Shown piece by piece: positions 1 through 7,090 of a stretch of 12,675 bases of DNA. The stretch is from the NCBI GenBank assembly GCA_009914575.1, contig WNEB01000025.1:1-12675 (forward strand), given 5' to 3'. The first letter of the stretch is position 1, and every line of letters begins with the position of its first letter. The position numbers and the translations under genes are program-made. Source of the stretch: Burkholderia gladioli. GTDB taxonomy: Bacteria > Pseudomonadota > Gammaproteobacteria > Burkholderiales > Burkholderiaceae. The notes under the pieces were generated by a model. It was not told where the DNA came from. It saw only the letters and a list, made by a program, of their open reading frames with translations, and did no database searches.

Positions 1-131
1 GGCCCCCGAGCCCGTCCGGCGGCGAGGACTTCCCCGCCTTGGGCGGGGCTAGGGGTGGGAAGATACCGTTTTGCGACGTAGGTTTTCGTACCCCGGCGGC
101 CCTTTTCACCCACTCAAATTTCAAGAGAGCC
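1..131 (+). mobile_element. Right half of a MITE-like repeated element (partial, cut by window edge)
   Basis: This stretch matches 6916-7047 of the complete copy almost base for base. I see one substitution (aggact versus atgact near 26) and a one-base difference in a G run near 41. It ends with the right terminal inverted repeat (107-131, ending CAAGAGAGCC). The left half lies outside the window, so its own inverted repeat and target duplication cannot be checked. The element ends directly against the ATG at 132. If it makes an 8-bp duplication like the complete copy, the duplicated target here should be ATGAACGA, including the start codon. It carries no credible gene. Confidence 0.85.
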
Positions 132-449
132 ATGAACGAATCGGGCGTGCACGGCGAATACCGCTATGTCGATACGGGCCAGGTGATCCTGCTCGCGGGC
201 GACCGCGACGGCGACACGCTCGAGATCGAGGAATCGAACGACGGCACCAACATCACCGGCGTCTGGATGGGGCACTTCGATGCGTCGGGCGCGCTGTCGA
301 CCGATCGCATGAACGCCGACGAATCGGATCCGCAACCGGTCGTGCTGCATCCGTCGGCGCCGGCCAAGGCAAACCGCGGCGCGGCCGCGCCGGCGCGCTC
401 GTCGGGACATCCGGTCGAGGGTGTCGGCAATCTCTCGACCGGCGGCTGA
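132..449 (+). CDS. Hypothetical protein, 105 aa, start codon abutting the MITE
   Basis: I do not recognise this protein. From the ATG at 132 it is 105 residues, acidic in its first two thirds (for example GDRDGDTLEIEESNDG), with an Ala/Pro-rich tail. I see no signal peptide, membrane segment or known motif. Reading continues in frame into the mobile element as far as a TTG at 39, but those residues come from the repeat, so the ATG at 132 is the best start. There is no proper ribosome binding site: the only purine run, GAGAG, belongs to the element and sits 2 bases from the ATG. The native upstream region has been displaced by the insertion, so the gene may be 5' truncated or silenced. A hairpin terminator-like structure follows at 481-526. 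Codon use is Burkholderia-like, which supports a real gene. Confidence 0.5.
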   Translation: MNESGVHGEYRYVDTGQVILLAGDRDGDTLEIEESNDGTNITGVWMGHFDASGALSTDRMNADESDPQPVVLHPSAPAKANRGAAAPARSSGHPVEGVGNLSTGG

Positions 450-480
450 TTCAAGGCCGCCTCGCCATATCGTGCATCGG

Positions 481-530
481 GCATCGGGCCTCGCCGCGCA
501 ACGTACCGCGCCGCGAGGCCCGATGCGTTT
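481..530 (+). terminator. Hairpin after the small ORF, putative terminator
   Basis: GCATCGGGCCTCG (481-493) pairs with CGAGGCCCGATGC (514-526). The stem extends inward to 499/508 with one mismatch and an 8-base loop, and is followed by GTTT. The long GC stem is clear, but the T tract is short. It lies 31 bases after the stop at 449 and well before metC, so it most likely ends transcription of the small ORF. Confidence 0.55.
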
Positions 531-673
531 GGCGGCCGATGGCGCGCCAGCCGACCGTCCGCGCACCGGCACGGCACACCCGCCGCCGACTGTACCGGGC
601 CAAGCGGCGCGAATCGGGCTACCCTGTGCGCACCGTTTTCACCACGCGGCCCATGCGGCCCATCGATCCCGAC

Positions 674-1852
674 ATGTCCGATACCCCTCAGCAACGCGCG
701 CTCCAGACCCGCATCGTCCAGCCCGAAGGCGAACTGCCGCCCGGCTGGGCGTCGTTCGTCACGCCGGTGGCGCGCGCCTCGACCGTCGTGTTCCCCGATC
801 TCGCCACGATCCGCGCGCTCGACTGGCGCAACGACGACGCATGGCGCTACGGCCTGCACGCCACGCCCACCTCGCTCGAACTGGCGCGCCAGCTCGCGGT
901 GATCGAAGGCGGCGCGCATGCGCTGTTGCAGCCGTCGGGGCTCGCGGCGATCACCAACGTCTACTTCGGCCTCGTGAAGGCCGGCGACGACGTGCTGATC
1001 CCGCACAACATCTACAACCCGAACGCCGATCTTGGCAAATGGCTGGCGCGCGATTTCGGCATCAGCGTGCGCTTCTACGATCCGCTGATCGGCGCCGGCA
1101 TCGCCGCGCTGATCCGCCCCGAAACGAAGCTGCTCTGGCTCGAGGCGCCGGGCTCGGTGACGATGGAAGTGCCCGACGTCCGCGCGATCACGGCGGTCGC
1201 GCGCGATCGCGGCGTGATCACCGCGATCGACAACACCTATTCGGCGGGCCTCGCGTTCAAGCCGTTCGAGCACGGCGTCGACATTTCCGTGCAGGCGCTC
1301 ACGAAATATCAGTCGGGCGGCAGCGACGTGCTGATGGGCGCGACCATCACGACCGACCGCGCGCTGCACGAGCGGCTCAAGCTCGCGCGCATGCATCTCG
1401 GCATCGGCGTGTCGGTCGACGACTGCTCGCTCGTGCTGCGCAACCTGCCGAACATGAAGGTGCGTTTCGAGGCGCACAGCCGCACCGCGCTGTCGCTGGC
1501 GAAGTGGCTCGCGACGCGCCCCGAAATCGCCGCGGTGCTGCATCCGCAACTGCCCGATTGCCCGGGCCACGCAGCGTTCGTGCGCGATTTCACGGGCGCG
1601 GGAGGCCTGTTCTCGGTGGTGTTCGACACGCGCTACAGCGCGGCGCAGATCGATCGTTTCGTCGAGGCGCTGGAACTGTACGCGATCGGCTGGAGCTGGG
1701 GCGGCGCGCACAGCCTGGCGATGCCGTACGACGTCGCCGCGATGCGCCCGAGCTGGACGCAGGGCACGCTGGCGCGTTTCTATGTCGGCCTGGAAGACGA
1801 AGCCGATCTGCGCGCCGACATCGAGCGCGCGCTCGCGGCGACGCTCGGCTGA
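674..1852 (+). CDS. metC: Cystathionine beta-lyase (MetC), PLP-dependent
   Basis: The product (392 aa) is a fold-type I PLP enzyme of the Cys/Met metabolism family. MetC cleaves cystathionine to homocysteine, pyruvate and ammonia in methionine synthesis, in the cytoplasm. The length nearly equals E. coli MetC (395 aa), and long stretches align with it from memory, for example FYDPLIGAGI, SVTMEVPDV and HPQLPDCPGH. The PLP-binding lysine is K211 in LTKYQSGGSDVLMG. D186 in AIDNTYSAG should contact the pyridine nitrogen, and Y114 matches the substrate-site tyrosine of MetC. The ATG at 674 is chosen because the next residues match the usual MetC N-terminus. An in-frame ATG at 653 is possible, and neither has a good ribosome binding site. 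The gene is intact and ends in a shared terminator with convergent serB. Some family members act on other cysteine S-conjugates, but the match is specifically MetC-like. Confidence 0.93.
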   Translation: MSDTPQQRALQTRIVQPEGELPPGWASFVTPVARASTVVFPDLATIRALDWRNDDAWRYGLHATPTSLELARQLAVIEGGAHALLQPSGLAAITNVYFGLVKAGDDVLIPHNIYNPNADLGKWLARDFGISVRFYDPLIGAGIAALIRPETKLLWLEAPGSVTMEVPDVRAITAVARDRGVITAIDNTYSAGLAFKPFEHGVDISVQALTKYQSGGSDVLMGATITTDRALHERLKLARMHLGIGVSVDDCSLVLRNLPNMKVRFEAHSRTALSLAKWLATRPEIAAVLHPQLPDCPGHAAFVRDFTGAGGLFSVVFDTRYSAAQIDRFVEALELYAIGWSWGGAHSLAMPYDVAAMRPSWTQGTLARFYVGLEDEADLRADIERALAATLG

Positions 1853-1900
1853 GCGGCTGCGCCGCCGCCCGGTCGTGAGGCCCGCGGCGGCCCGGCAATG

Positions 1901-1941
1901 AAAACGGCGCATCGGCCCGCGAAGGCCGATGCGCCGTTTTT
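1901..1941. terminator. Bidirectional intrinsic terminator between metC and serB
   Basis: A perfect 17-bp stem (1901-1917 pairing with 1924-1940) with a 6-base loop is flanked by AAAA on the left and TTTTT on the right. It therefore gives a U tract for transcripts on either strand. It lies 48 bases after the metC stop and 18 bases after the end of serB on the opposite strand. This is the strongest terminator in the window. Confidence 0.93.
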
Positions 1942-1959
1942 ACGTGTCGAGCGCCGCGC

Positions 1960-2805
1960 TCAGAACAGGCGCAACAAGCCGTCCAGTCCGACGTGATCGA
2001 ACGCGACGCTGGCCGCGGCGCGCACCACCGGCTTGGCGCGGAACGCCACCGACAGGCCGGCCGTGGCCATCATCTTCAGGTCGTTGGAGCCGTCGCCCAT
2101 CGCGATCGCGCGCGACGGCTCGATGCCGAGCGCGGTGCAGGTTTCGCGCACCGTGCGCGCCTTGACCTCGGCATCGACGATCTCGCCGACCACCTTGCCG
2201 GTCAGCTTGCCGTCGACGATCTCGAGCGTGTTCGCGTAGGTGAAATCGAGGCCGAGGCGCGCCTTGAGCCGCTCGGTGAAGAACGTGAAGCCGCCCGACA
2301 CCAGCAGCGTCTTCAGGCCCGCGGCCTTCGCGCCGGCGAGCATCGTCTCGGCGCCCGGCGACAGTTGCAGGCGCTCCTCGTACACGCGCTCCAGCGCGCT
2401 CGCGTCCAGGCCGGCCAGCAGCGCGACGCGGCGCGTCAGGCTCTCGTTGAAATCCTTGATCTCGCCGCGCATCGATGCTTCGGTGATCGCCGCGACCTGT
2501 TCCTTGAGGCCGCAGAACGCGGCGATTTCGTCGATGCACTCGATCGTGATCAGCGTCGCATCCATGTCCATCGCCAGCAGGCCGAAATCGGCGAGCCGGC
2601 GACCGGCGTCGACGAATGCGTAATCGAGGCCGTGCGTGCCGCAGTACACCGAAATATCGGGCTGCTGGGCCGGCGCGGCGTCGTCGAAACGGATCGCGAG
2701 ATTATCGATCGTCACGAGGCGGCTGCCGCGCGACAGCGCGAACAGCGGTTTGTGGTGGGCGGGGGACAGCGGCGCGGGGCTTTGAATGACGAGATTCGTG
2801 GTCAT
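1960..2805 (-). CDS. serB: Phosphoserine phosphatase (SerB), HAD superfamily
   Basis: The 281-aa product performs the last step of serine synthesis, O-phosphoserine to serine, in the cytoplasm. HAD motifs are in order. Motif I is D80-M-D82-A83-T84, with D80 the nucleophile and D82 the acid/base. A helical cap follows (ECIDEIAAFCG, EASMRGEIKDFNESL). Motif II is S170 in LLVSGGFTFF. Motif III lysine is K215 in EVKART. Motif IV is GDGSND (237-242), with D238 and D242 holding Mg2+. The first ~70 residues are the variable N-terminal part usual in proteobacterial SerB. One oddity is that motif I reads DMDAT where SerB normally has DMDST. The ATG at 2805 is kept for its family-like length. The gene is separated from metC by a two-way terminator, and a candidate -10 (TACAAT) lies 54 bases upstream of the start. 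Confidence 0.94.
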   Translation of the reverse strand: MTTNLVIQSPAPLSPAHHKPLFALSRGSRLVTIDNLAIRFDDAAPAQQPDISVYCGTHGLDYAFVDAGRRLADFGLLAMDMDATLITIECIDEIAAFCGLKEQVAAITEASMRGEIKDFNESLTRRVALLAGLDASALERVYEERLQLSPGAETMLAGAKAAGLKTLLVSGGFTFFTERLKARLGLDFTYANTLEIVDGKLTGKVVGEIVDAEVKARTVRETCTALGIEPSRAIAMGDGSNDLKMMATAGLSVAFRAKPVVRAAASVAFDHVGLDGLLRLF

Positions 2806-2858
2806 GACGTGTCGCGTGAGACGAAAGCGGCGCGGCCAGGCGCGCCGGAAGAGACCGT

Positions 2859-2864
2859 ATTGTA
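2859..2864 (-). promoter_or_regulatory. Candidate -10 box for serB
   Basis: Read on the minus strand this is TACAAT, one base off the consensus -10, in a short AT-richer patch 54 bases upstream of the serB ATG. No convincing -35 hexamer is visible at 16-18 bases. The 108-base gap between serB and the dead lysR gene holds nothing else that I recognise. Confidence 0.35.
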
Positions 2865-2913
2865 GCCGGTCGGCGCGGTCGCACGGCCGGTTTCGGGGCC
2901 GTGGCGGCGCGCG

Positions 2914-3870
2914 TCAGCCGCGCGCGCGGGGCGGCTCGCGATCCCAGTACGGCGGATCGCCGAAGTGCGCGGCGATGAACTCGATGAACGCGTGCAGCTT
3001 GAGCGGCACGAACGCGCGGCTCGGATAGACGGCCCAGATCGCCGACGGCTCGGCCAGCGGTTAATCGGCGAGCACCGGCACGAGCGAGCCGTCGCGCAGG
3101 TTCGGGCCGACGTCCCAGGTCGATTTGATGGCGATGCCGAAGCCGTCCACCAGCGCCTCGCGAATCGCCTCGCCGTTGCTGGCCACGAGCCGGCCCGCTC
3201 ACGCGTACCGTCAGCGGCCCGGCGGGCGTCTCGAAGGCCCAGTCGCGCTGATCGCCGAGCACCACGCATTCTTGGCGCGCCAGCTCGGCCGGGTGGCGCG
3301 GCGTGCCGTGCGCGGCCAGATAGGCCGGCGAGGCGCACACCACGCGCCGGTTGACGGCCAGCCGCCGCGCCGCCAGCGTCGAATCGCGCAGCGCGCCGAC
3401 CCGGATCGCGACGTCGATGCCTTCGTCGACCAGATCGATCACCTCGTCGGACAGCCGCAGATCGAGCGACACCTGCGGGTAGCGGCGCAGGAACGCGGGG
3501 ATCACGGGCGCGACGTGCTGCCGGCCGAACGACGACGACATCGACACGCGAGCCGCCCGTGCGGCTCGGTGCGGGCGGCGTCGGCGGCCTCGAGAAGCGC
3601 CTGGGTGCGCGCGAGGAACAGTTCGCCGTCCTGGGTCGGCGTGACGCGGCGCGTCGTGCGGTGCAGCAGCCGCGCGCCGAGCTGGCGTTCGAGCTGGGCG
3701 AGCCGGGCGAGCCGGGCGCTGGCGACCGTCGCCGATACGCCGAACTCGCGGCCCGCCGCCGACACGTTGGCCAGCAGCGCCGCCCGCACGAACAACGCCA
3801 CGTCGAGCAGGTCGAGCGGCTTGTCGGGAGGCGCGGCGACAGCCGGGGCGGGGCGCGGTGCGTCGCTCAT
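2914..3870 (-). pseudogene. LysR-family transcriptional regulator, broken by several lesions
   Basis: Across three reading frames this region reconstructs a typical LysR regulator of about 318 aa. It has an N-terminal winged helix-turn-helix (LLDVALFVRAALLANVSAAGREFG..., then RLLHRTTRRVTPTQDGELFL) and a substrate-binding domain (SMSSSFGRQHVAPVIPAFL..., LRLSDEVIDLVDEGIDVAIRVG, ending HAFIEFIAAHFGDPPYWDR). The lesions are: a one-base loss near 3550 just after EPHGRL; a one-base gain in the run at 3192-3196; an in-frame TAA at 3061-3063 where a codon such as Tyr is expected (VLAD*PLAEPSAIWAVYP); and a 9-bp tandem duplication (3696-3713) adding three residues next to the recognition helix. The two shifts cancel in length, so the original stop at 2914-2916 is recognisable. 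It is divergent from the dehydrogenase at 3987, which an intact copy probably regulated. It cannot make a functional protein. Confidence 0.9.
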
Positions 3871-3875
3871 TATCA

Positions 3876-3948
3876 GGAAAATCCAAAAAATGTTTCCGGC
3901 ATTATGTCGATTTTCCGTTGGGTCGGGGCGCGTACGATGGCGCCATCG
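3876..3948. promoter_or_regulatory. Divergent lysR/dehydrogenase promoter with two dyads
   Basis: The 116-base divergent gap is AT-richer than its surroundings. GGAAAATC at 3876-3883 is repeated in inverse as GATTTTCC at 3909-3916. The starts are 33 bases apart, about three helical turns, as expected for paired regulator sites. A perfect 14-bp palindrome CGATGGCGCCATCG lies at 3935-3948 and overlaps a possible -10 (TACGAT, 3933-3938) for the rightward gene. LysR proteins bind such divergent regions. The assignment to this regulator is inference. Confidence 0.45.
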
Positions 3949-3986
3949 ATGCACGACGCTGCATCCGGCCCAACCCGGAGAACCGC

Positions 3987-5039
3987 ATGAAAGCCATTGG
4001 CCTGACCCGTTACCTGCCGATCGACGATCCCCAGTCGCTCGTCGACGTCGAACTGCCCAAGCCCGAAGCCACCGGTCGCGACCTGCTCGTCAAGGTCGAG
4101 GCGATTTCGGTGAACCCGGTCGACACCAAGGTGCGCGCGCCGAAGGACAAGGTCGAGGCCGCGCCGCGCGTGCTCGGCTGGGATGCGGCCGGCACGGTGG
4201 CCGCCGTCGGCCCGGATGTCACGCTGTTTCGCGTCGGCGACCCGGTGTACTACGCCGGCAGCATCACGCGCCCCGGCGCGAACAGCGAATTCCACCTGGT
4301 CGACGAGCGGATCGCCGCGCTGAAGCCCGCCACGCTCGATTTCGCCGAAGCCGCGGCGCTGCCGCTGACGGCGATCACGGCGTGGGAAGCGCTGTTCGAC
4401 CGGCTCAAGGTGTCGCCGCAGGGCCGCGATGCCGGCAAATCGGTGCTGGTGATCGGCGGCGCGGGCGGCGTTGGCTCGATCGGCATCCAGCTCGCCAAGC
4501 AACTGGCGCAGTTGACGGTGATCGCCACCGCGTCGCGCCCGGAATCGGCGCAGTGGGTGCGCGAGCTGGGCGCGGACCACGTGGTGGACCACTTCGGCGA
4601 CCTGCCGGCGCAACTGCGCGCAGCCGGTTTCGAGTCGGTCGATTACGTGCTGATCTTCAACGACACGGACCGCCATTTCCCCGCTGCCGCCCAGATCGTC
4701 AAGCCGCAGGGCGCGATCTGCACGATCGTCGAGAACGCGCAGCCGCTGCAGGTCGATCTGCTGAAGGCCAAGAGCGGCGCGTTCCACTGGGAGTTCATGT
4801 TCACGCGGGCGATGTTCGGCACGCCGGACATGATCGAGCAGCACAAGCTGCTGAGGCGTTGTTGCATAAATCGAGCGACGCCAACGGCGCGATGGTGCGG
4901 CAAACCCAGGTGCGGCTCGCGCCCTCGGTCGATGCGAAGGGCATGGCGACCGTGCAGATCAGCTTCCAGGCCAGCGCGCCCGACGGCAGCGCGAGCGTCG
5001 CGGCCGGCGGCAAGACGCTGCGGTGCCCGAAGGCGGTGA
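3987..5039 (+). pseudogene. Zinc-binding/quinone-type alcohol dehydrogenase, native C-terminus replaced at an IS scar
   Basis: Residues 1-289 (3987-4853) are a medium-chain dehydrogenase/reductase of the zinc-binding alcohol dehydrogenase/quinone oxidoreductase type. They include a GroES-like N-terminal domain (AISVNPVDTKVR, LGWDAAGTVAAVG, FRVGDPVYYAG), ALPLTAITAWEALFDRL, and the Rossmann motif VIGGAGGVGSIGIQLAK (155-171) that binds NADPH. The family normally ends near 335-340 aa after a segment following the MIEQHKLL helix. Here the native sequence stops at L289, and the frame runs through an IS-like end and out of frame through a foreign gene fragment, adding 61 meaningless residues (RRCCINRATPTARW...). 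The start has a good site, GGAG at 3977-3980, 6 bases before ATG. Family members reduce quinones or enones, but the substrate is unknown. The lost piece completes the fold, so activity is unlikely. The frame is open, so an automatic caller may report an intact 350-aa enzyme. Confidence 0.85.
4855..4876. mobile_element. Residual IS terminal sequence (IS5/IS903-like end)
   Basis: The AT-rich stretch starting GGCGTTGTTGCATAAATC closely resembles the terminal repeats of IS903-type members of the IS5 family (GGCTTTGTTGAATAAATC). It marks the exact point where dehydrogenase coding ends and unrelated coding begins. No transposase or second end is present, so this is a scar of an IS-mediated deletion or rearrangement. 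The inner limit of the scar is uncertain. Confidence 0.65.
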
Positions 5040-5140
5040 CCGTCAGCGAGGTCCGGCGCGTGACGCTGTCGACCAGGGGCGGCGCGAAGACCGTCGCGAT
5101 GCGCGACGGCACGCACGTGACGGTATCGATCCAGCAGTGA
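4877..5140 (+). pseudogene. 3' fragment of an unrecognised gene downstream of the IS scar
   Basis: One frame stays open from the scar to a TGA at 5138-5140, giving about 87 residues such as MVRQTQVRLAPSVDAKGMATVQISFQAS and ending VAMRDGTHVTVSIQQ. Codon use fits the surrounding genome, and the alternating hydrophobic pattern suggests beta strands. There is no native start; the only in-frame ATG (4892) has no ribosome binding site. I do not recognise the family. It is most likely the C-terminus of a gene whose front was deleted with the end of the dehydrogenase gene. It is in a different frame from the dehydrogenase, so it is not a functional fusion. Confidence 0.6.
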
Positions 5141-5150
5141 GGCCGGCGCT

Positions 5151-5169
5151 GGCGCGCGCACCGCGCGCC
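5151..5169. terminator. GC-only hairpin between convergent genes
   Basis: GGCGCGCG (5151-5158) pairs with CGCGCGCC (5162-5169) around a 3-base loop, between the stop of the gene fragment and the end of fetB on the other strand. There is no T tract on either side, so intrinsic termination is weakly supported. Confidence 0.25.
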
Positions 5170-5177
5170 GTCGAGTG

Positions 5178-5992
5178 CTAACGCGCGCGCTTGCGCGGCT
5201 TGCGCTCGACGAGCCGGTGCGCGAGAAAGTGGTGATCGGCCGAGAACAGCCGCCGATAGGTCATCAGCACCGCGCCGACGGTGCCGAGCGCCGACGCCGC
5301 CGCGATCAGGAACATGATCACGATCTGATAGCGCACCGCCTGCAACGGCGGCTGGCCGGTCAGCACCTGGCCCGTCATCATGCCGGGCAGGCTGACGAGG
5401 CCGACCACGGCCATCTGGTTCAGCGTCGGCATCATGCCGGCGCGCACCGCCTGGCGGGCCGCTTCCTGCGCGGCTTCCCAGCGCGTCGCACCGAGCGCGA
5501 GCGCGGTTTCGATGCGATCGCGGCGCACGGTCAGCTCGCCCGTCATGCGCTCGACGCCGAGCCCCACGCCGGTCAGCGCGTTGCCGAGCATCATGCCGAG
5601 GATCGGAATCGCGTATTGCGGCTCGTACCACGGATGGATGCGGATCACCACGAACAGCCCGATGGCGCCCACCGCCCAGGTGCCGGCCCAGATCGACACG
5701 ATGCTGTCGATGCGCTGGCCCGCGTAGGTGCGCTCGCCGCGCCCCGCGCCCGCGAAGCCGGCCACCTGCGTCATCAGCATCATCAGCGGCAGCACCACGT
5801 ACCAGCGCGGATTGCCGAACACCCAGCCCAGCACGTAGCCGATCGCGAGCAACTGCACGACGGTGCGCACGACCGCCAGCGCGAGCTGACGCCCGAGGCC
5901 GAGCGACAGCGCGAACGACAACGCGCCGTTGATCGCCACCAGCGCGGCGGCGATCGCCACGTCGCCGAGGCTCAGGTCCTGCAGCACCGGGC

Positions 5993-5996
<4 letters not shown>
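5178..5996 (-). CDS. fetB: FetB/YbbM-type ABC transporter membrane protein
   Basis: The product is a 272-aa polytopic inner-membrane protein of the UPF0014 family. About seven hydrophobic segments are visible, for example DVAIAAALVAINGALSFALSL, YVVLPLMMLMTQVAGFA, SIWAGTWAVGAIGLFVVI, YAIPILGMMLGNALTGVGLG and IVIMFLIAAASALGTVGAVLM. Family hallmarks are RTVVQLLAIGYVLGWVF (44-60), the cytoplasmic ETALALGATRWEA loop (163-175) and SLPGMMTGQVLTG (202-214). The tail is basic (RKPRKRAR). In E. coli, FetA and FetB together are reported to export iron and protect against oxidative stress. The substrate here is inferred from that. Its ATG overlaps the fetA stop (ATGA at 5993-5996), implying translational coupling and a shared complex. 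Length is close to E. coli FetB (about 259 aa). The gene appears intact. Confidence 0.88.
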
Positions 5997-6676
<680 letters not shown>

Positions 6677-6723
6677 AGATGCAAGAAATGGTAAATGGGG
6701 CTGGGGTGCCCGTGCGCGGTGCC

Positions 6724-6729
6724 ATAATA
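6724..6729 (-). promoter_or_regulatory. Candidate -10 box for fetAB
   Basis: The minus strand reads TATTAT 48 bases upstream of the fetA ATG, in a short AT-richer patch. No good -35 is visible at the right spacing. If this is the promoter, it lies between fetA and the MITE, so the insertion would not have separated promoter from gene, though it could have displaced upstream regulatory sites. Confidence 0.3.
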
Positions 6730-6775
6730 CCCAAACCTGCGCTTGAGTCGTCCCGCCAAGGCTGTGCGGTCGACG

Positions 6776-6783
6776 ATTTATCT
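6776..6783 (+). repeat. Left target-site duplication of the MITE
   Basis: ATTTATCT occurs immediately left of the element and again immediately right of it at 7048-7055. This perfect 8-bp direct repeat is direct evidence of transpositional insertion. A shorter 6-bp version (TTTATC) with an element one base longer at each end is also arithmetically possible. Confidence 0.88.
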
Positions 6784-7047
6784 GCCTCTCTTGAATTTCG
6801 AGTGGGTGGATTTTCCGGGTCAAGGGCGGGCGAAGCCCGGCGCAGCGAACCCTTGATGCGGAGAAATCTACGAGCACGCTTGAGGGCTCGGGCCAGGCAA
6901 AGCCTTGCGCCGCCTGGCCCCCGAGCCCGTCCGGCGGCGATGACTTCCCCGCCTTGGGGCGGGGCTAGGGGTGGGAAGATACCGTTTTGCGACGTAGGTT
7001 TTCGTACCCCGGCGGCCCTTTTCACCCACTCAAATTTCAAGAGAGCC
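6784..7047 (+). mobile_element. Complete 264-bp MITE-like element, no coding capacity
   Basis: The ends form ~25-bp terminal inverted repeats. The left starts GCCTCTCTTGAATTTC and the right, read in reverse complement, starts GGCTCTCTTGAAATTT; both continue to GAGTGGGTG with only three mismatches. A perfect 8-bp target duplication (6776-6783 and 7048-7055) flanks it. Inside are nested hairpins: TCAAGGG/CCCTTGA around CGGGC-GAA-GCCCG; 6884-6898 pairing with 6912-6928 with a small bulge; and CCCCGCC-TTG-GGGCGGGG near 6948-6965. No transposase or start with a ribosome site is present; open frames crossing it on both strands are by-products of high GC. The right half recurs at 1-131. The size, ends, duplication and multiple copies define a MITE. 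The GG-type ends with an 8-bp duplication resemble IS1595-family rules, so a trans-acting transposase of that kind is inferred. Confidence 0.88.
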
Positions 7048-7055
7048 ATTTATCT
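7048..7055 (+). repeat. Right target-site duplication of the MITE
   Basis: ATTTATCT is identical to the 8 bases at 6776-6783. It is followed by CGATAAATC, so the empty site was part of a near-perfect dyad, GATTTATC-TC-GATAAATC. Confidence 0.88.
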
Positions 7056-7090
7056 CGATAAATCTTCGATAAGAAAAACTGGAGCGCGGC

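Noticed and set aside
164..1912. A 582-codon minus-strand frame antisense to metC
   Set aside because: Arg/His-rich composition and overlap with a well-conserved enzyme gene mark it as a shadow.
4877..5140. A functional dehydrogenase fusion with a new C-terminal domain
   Set aside because: The downstream fragment is read in a different frame from the dehydrogenase, and an IS-like end lies exactly at the join.
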